From: RGDT01 sp964630925
GTDB taxonomy: Bacteria > Planctomycetota > Planctomycetia > Gemmatales > Gemmataceae
Reading direction: 5' to 3'
DNA: 22,906 nt
Assembly: GCA_964630925.1 (NCBI GenBank)
Contig: CAZVZK010000162.1
Location: 1 to 22,906 of the forward strand
This document shows positions 20,845 through 22,906 of the stretch, piece by piece (within the stretch, counting starts at the first letter, position 1; the number at the start of each line of letters is the position of its first letter). The notes under the pieces are model-generated. The model saw only the letters and a program-made list of their open reading frames with translations, was not told where the DNA came from and ran no database searches. The position numbers and the translations under genes were made by a program.

Positions 20845-22296
20845 TCACCGCACGATGTCCGCCTTCTGCTCGGGCAGATGGCCGTACCGCGCCCGCACCG
20901 GGGCGACCTCGGATGCCAGGAACGCCTCCACCTGCCTCGGCGCCAGGCCGACGTAATCCTCCGGCGCCAGTACCGCCGCGAAGTCCACCCTGGCGAAGTC
21001 GCTCTCCCCTTGCAGCCGCTTGAGCAGCGGCACCGCCGGCTGCCCCAGCCGCACCTCCGCCGCGACGGAGCGGCTGTGGCCGCGGATCTTCTCGTGGATC
21101 ACCTGCCGGTCGCCGCCGGCGGCCACGGCGGCCATCATCAGGTTCTCCGTCGCCATGTACGGCAGCACCGCCTCGACGTTGGCGCGGATGATCGCCGGGA
21201 ACACCTCCAGGCCGCGGATGACGTTGATCCCCAGACGCAGGGCGGCGTCGGCGGCGAGGAACCCCTGGGGCAGCGTCAGGCGGCGGTTGACGCTGTCGTC
21301 GAGCGTCCGCTCCAGCCACTGGGTGGCGGCGGTGTGGGCGGCGCTCGCCGGCAGGGCCATCAGGTAGCGGGCGAGGCCGCACATGCGCTCGCTACGCATG
21401 GGGTTGCGTTTGTAGGGCATGGCGGAGGAGCCGACCTGGGCGGCCTCGGTCGGCTCGTCCAATTCCTGGCGGTGGGCGAGGAGGCGGATGTCGGTGCCCA
21501 TCTTGTGCATGGACTGGCCGACGCCGGAGAGGGCGTCGAGGATCTGGCTATCGACCTTGCGCGAGTAGGTCTGCCCGGTGACGGCCTGGCACGACTCGAA
21601 GCCCATCTTGCGGGCGACCAGCTCCTCGAGCTTCGCCACCTTGGCGGCGTCGCCGCCGAACAGGGCGAGGAAGCTGGCCTGCGTGCCGGTCGCGCCCTTG
21701 ACCCCGCGGAAACGGAGGGTGGCGAGGCGGTGCTCGATCTCGGTGAGGTCGAGGAGCAGCTCCTGGCACCAGAGGGTGGCGCGTTTGCCGACGGTGGTGA
21801 GCTGGGCGGGCTGGAAGTGGGTGAAGCCGACCGTGGGGAGGCCCTTCCACTTCTCGGCGAAGACGGCGAGGGCGTCGATGAGGGCGACGAGGCGGTCGCG
21901 GACGAGGTAGAGGCCCTGGCGCAGGAGGATGAGGTCGGCGTTGTCGGTGATGTCGCAGGACGTGGCGCCGAGGTGGATGATGCCCCTGGCGAGGGGGGCG
22001 GCGTCGCCGAAGGTGTGGTTGTGGGCGGTCACGTCGTGGCGGAATTCGCGCTCGTAGCGGTCGGCGGCGGCGAGGTCGATGTCGTCGAGGTGGGCACGCA
22101 TCTCGGCGAGCTGCTCGGGGGAGATGCGTTGTGAGCCGTCGGCGGCGGTGAGGCCCAGCTCGGCCTGGGCCTCGGCAAGGGCGAGCCAGAGGCGGCGCCA
22201 GGTGCCGAACTTGCGGCGTGGCCCCCAGAGGGCGGACATCTCCGGGCTGGCGTAGCGGCTGACGAGCGGGTTGTCGTAGACGTCCATCGGATCCAT
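20845..22296 (-). CDS. purB: Adenylosuccinate lyase, eukaryote-like type
   Basis: Cytoplasmic homotetrameric lyase of purine synthesis, removing fumarate from SAICAR and from adenylosuccinate. It has 483 residues. Catalytic features are RHDVTAHNHTFG (86-97), the general acid His160 in GFTHFQPAQLTTVGKR (157-172), and the signature loop GSSAMPYKRNPMRSER (289-304) with the catalytic Ser at 290/291. The sequence follows the animal ADSL type along its length (YASPEMSALW, HLGATSCDITDN, RFRGVKGATGTQASFL, TGQTYSRKVD, WLERTLDDSVNRR, LPYMATEN) more closely than the short B. subtilis type, by my recollection. ATG 22296 follows GAAAGGG; ATG 22287 is a possible start three codons on. It heads the minus-strand directon. 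Confidence 0.96.
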   Translation of the reverse strand: MDPMDVYDNPLVSRYASPEMSALWGPRRKFGTWRRLWLALAEAQAELGLTAADGSQRISPEQLAEMRAHLDDIDLAAADRYEREFRHDVTAHNHTFGDAAPLARGIIHLGATSCDITDNADLILLRQGLYLVRDRLVALIDALAVFAEKWKGLPTVGFTHFQPAQLTTVGKRATLWCQELLLDLTEIEHRLATLRFRGVKGATGTQASFLALFGGDAAKVAKLEELVARKMGFESCQAVTGQTYSRKVDSQILDALSGVGQSMHKMGTDIRLLAHRQELDEPTEAAQVGSSAMPYKRNPMRSERMCGLARYLMALPASAAHTAATQWLERTLDDSVNRRLTLPQGFLAADAALRLGINVIRGLEVFPAIIRANVEAVLPYMATENLMMAAVAAGGDRQVIHEKIRGHSRSVAAEVRLGQPAVPLLKRLQGESDFARVDFAAVLAPEDYVGLAPRQVEAFLASEVAPVRARYGHLPEQKADIVR

Positions 22297-22364
22297 GCGG
22301 CCGGCCCTTTCGGCAAAACCGGACGGCCCTCCCTGGCCCGCAGGCCTTGCCGCCCCATGCCGTG

Positions 22365-22370
22365 ATTCTA
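22365..22370 (-). promoter_or_regulatory. purB: Possible -10 box of purB
   Basis: Minus-strand TAGAAT (5 of 6 to TATAAT), 68 bp before the purB start. It is the only AT-rich hexamer in the 158-bp divergent region between purB and the Tyr/Pro-rich gene. No -35 match at 17 bp. Confidence 0.35.
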
Positions 22371-22454
22371 GGGGCGGCGGCGCGGCCCGGCGGCGCACGG
22401 GGCGCCGGCGTGGCGCATGATCACTCGCCGGACCATCGACAAGGAGGTACGACG

Positions 22455-22751
22455 ATGAAGCGCGGAACGCTGCTGGCCCTGGCCGCCCTGGCCCTGGCCG
22501 CCGTGGTGCCTGGGGGGGCCGCCGCCCAGGACTACAACATGGGGCGGATGTACTACTACCCGTACTACTACTTCCCGCACAGCTACTGGCCGACGATGTC
22601 GCGTCCGTGGCCGGAGCGTCCCGGCGAGCCGTACCAGCGTCCGCCGGCGTACATGGCGTACCCGGCGTTCCACGAGCCGCACTGGCGGTACGACCTGAAC
22701 CAGCCGAAGCCGTACTACCGCGGCTTCCACTTCTGGCTCGATCAGTTCTAA
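22455..22751 (+). CDS. Secreted Tyr/Pro-rich planctomycete protein
   Basis: Exported protein of 98 residues. A signal peptide covers about 1-24 (LLALAALALAAVVPGGAAA then Q). The mature part is dominated by Tyr, Pro, Trp and His: RMYYYPYYYFPHSYWP (31-46), RPGEPYQRPPAYMAYP, EPHWRYDLNQPKPYYRGFHFWLDQF at the end. There are no cysteines and little predicted regular structure. I recall close relatives in many planctomycetes, nearly always ending in GFHFWLDQF, so a conserved envelope role is likely though unknown. AAGGAGG precedes the ATG by seven bases, one of the strongest ribosome-binding sites in the window, and a strong terminator follows, so it is a monocistronic and probably highly expressed gene. 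Confidence 0.87.
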   Translation: MKRGTLLALAALALAAVVPGGAAAQDYNMGRMYYYPYYYFPHSYWPTMSRPWPERPGEPYQRPPAYMAYPAFHEPHWRYDLNQPKPYYRGFHFWLDQF

Positions 22752-22771
22752 CCCCTCGACTGCCCGTGTAT

Positions 22772-22813
22772 GGGGCGTCGGCCATCGGAAGGCCGACGCC
22801 CCGTCCGTTTTTT
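22772..22813 (+). terminator. Strong intrinsic terminator
   Basis: Perfect 12-bp stem (GGGGCGTCGGCC at 22772-22783, GGCCGACGCCCC at 22791-22802), 7-nt loop, then GTCCG and six T. It lies 20 bp after the stop of the Tyr/Pro-rich gene. Confidence 0.92.
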
Positions 22814-22906
22814 GGTGGGCGGTTCACTTCCTGCCGAGGAGGAGGTCGAGAGCCAGGCCTTCCAAGGTGGCTTGACATCGCTATAACAGTAGTGCCCTGA
22901 GCGAGA

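Noticed and set aside
22297..22878. Upstream extension of purB
   Set aside because: It would run antisense through the Tyr/Pro-rich gene and its terminator; adenylosuccinate lyases begin near the ATG at 22296.
22824..22880. Minus-strand tail reading GLALDLLLGRK then stop
   Set aside because: It resembles the end of a recurring Gemmata-type segment, but an in-frame TAG lies at 22881-22883 and there is no start codon; too short to call.
22872..22887. TTGACA followed by TATAAC near the right edge
   Set aside because: Only 4 bp separate them, and the hexamer at the proper 17-bp spacing is CCCTGA, so it is not a standard promoter.
1..22906. CRISPR arrays, tRNA or rRNA genes, insertion sequences, prophage or known defence genes
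   Set aside because: None seen: no regularly spaced repeats, no cloverleaf, no transposase or integrase motifs. The macro-domain and AAA genes alone do not make a recognised defence system.

Overview
The window looks like chromosome from a GC-rich planctomycete, most probably Gemmataceae. The evidence is family content: a planctomycete-type TIGR03067 secreted domain, two PQQ-type beta-propeller proteins (one with the NWPQWRGP N-terminus, one a giant mosaic), an hpnC-hpnD squalene pair, a Tyr/Pro-rich secreted 98-residue protein, and a BCS1-like AAA ATPase. There are no transposases, phage genes, tRNAs, rRNAs or CRISPR arrays. The assignment rests on recalled family knowledge, not on a search.

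Layout. 1-2196 (minus): the N-terminal part of a glycine-rich RRM RNA-binding protein, a 369-bp gap, then a BCS1-like AAA ATPase. 2480-6767 (plus): a Tat-exported metallophosphoesterase, then a tight run of a secreted PQQ-propeller protein, an alpha/beta hydrolase and a DUF1444-like protein. 7006-8628 (minus): a secreted outer-membrane beta-barrel protein with a strong intrinsic terminator. 8794-12033 (plus): hpnC and hpnD overlapping by four bases, a REP-like hairpin, then a fumarylacetoacetase-fold hydrolase and a VOC protein, closed by a probable terminator. 12178-17000 (plus): an ECF-type sigma factor, a TIGR03067 protein 6 bp behind it, and a 1211-residue exported mosaic of PQQ propellers, a degenerate methyltransferase-like fold and a malectin-like C-terminus. 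22296-16948 (minus): a closely packed directon of eukaryote-type adenylosuccinate lyase, a 386-residue unknown of lower GC, a frameshifted macro-domain gene, a secreted 268-residue unknown, and a SnoaL-like / DUF2199 / 100-residue trio with overlapping ends. 22455-22813 (plus): the Tyr/Pro-rich secreted protein with a textbook terminator.

How the genes may work together. HpnC and HpnD supply two of the three steps from farnesyl diphosphate to squalene; HpnE is not here. Many products carry export signals and belong to the periplasm or cell envelope (metallophosphoesterase, both propellers, barrel, TIGR03067 protein, 268-residue protein, Tyr/Pro-rich protein). The sigma factor is probably co-expressed with its small secreted neighbour. 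No obvious defence system or secondary-metabolite cluster is present. The least ordinary items are the propeller / degenerate methyltransferase / malectin mosaic, the split macro-domain gene, the paired repeats in the barrel-hpnC divergent region, and the BCS1-like ATPase.
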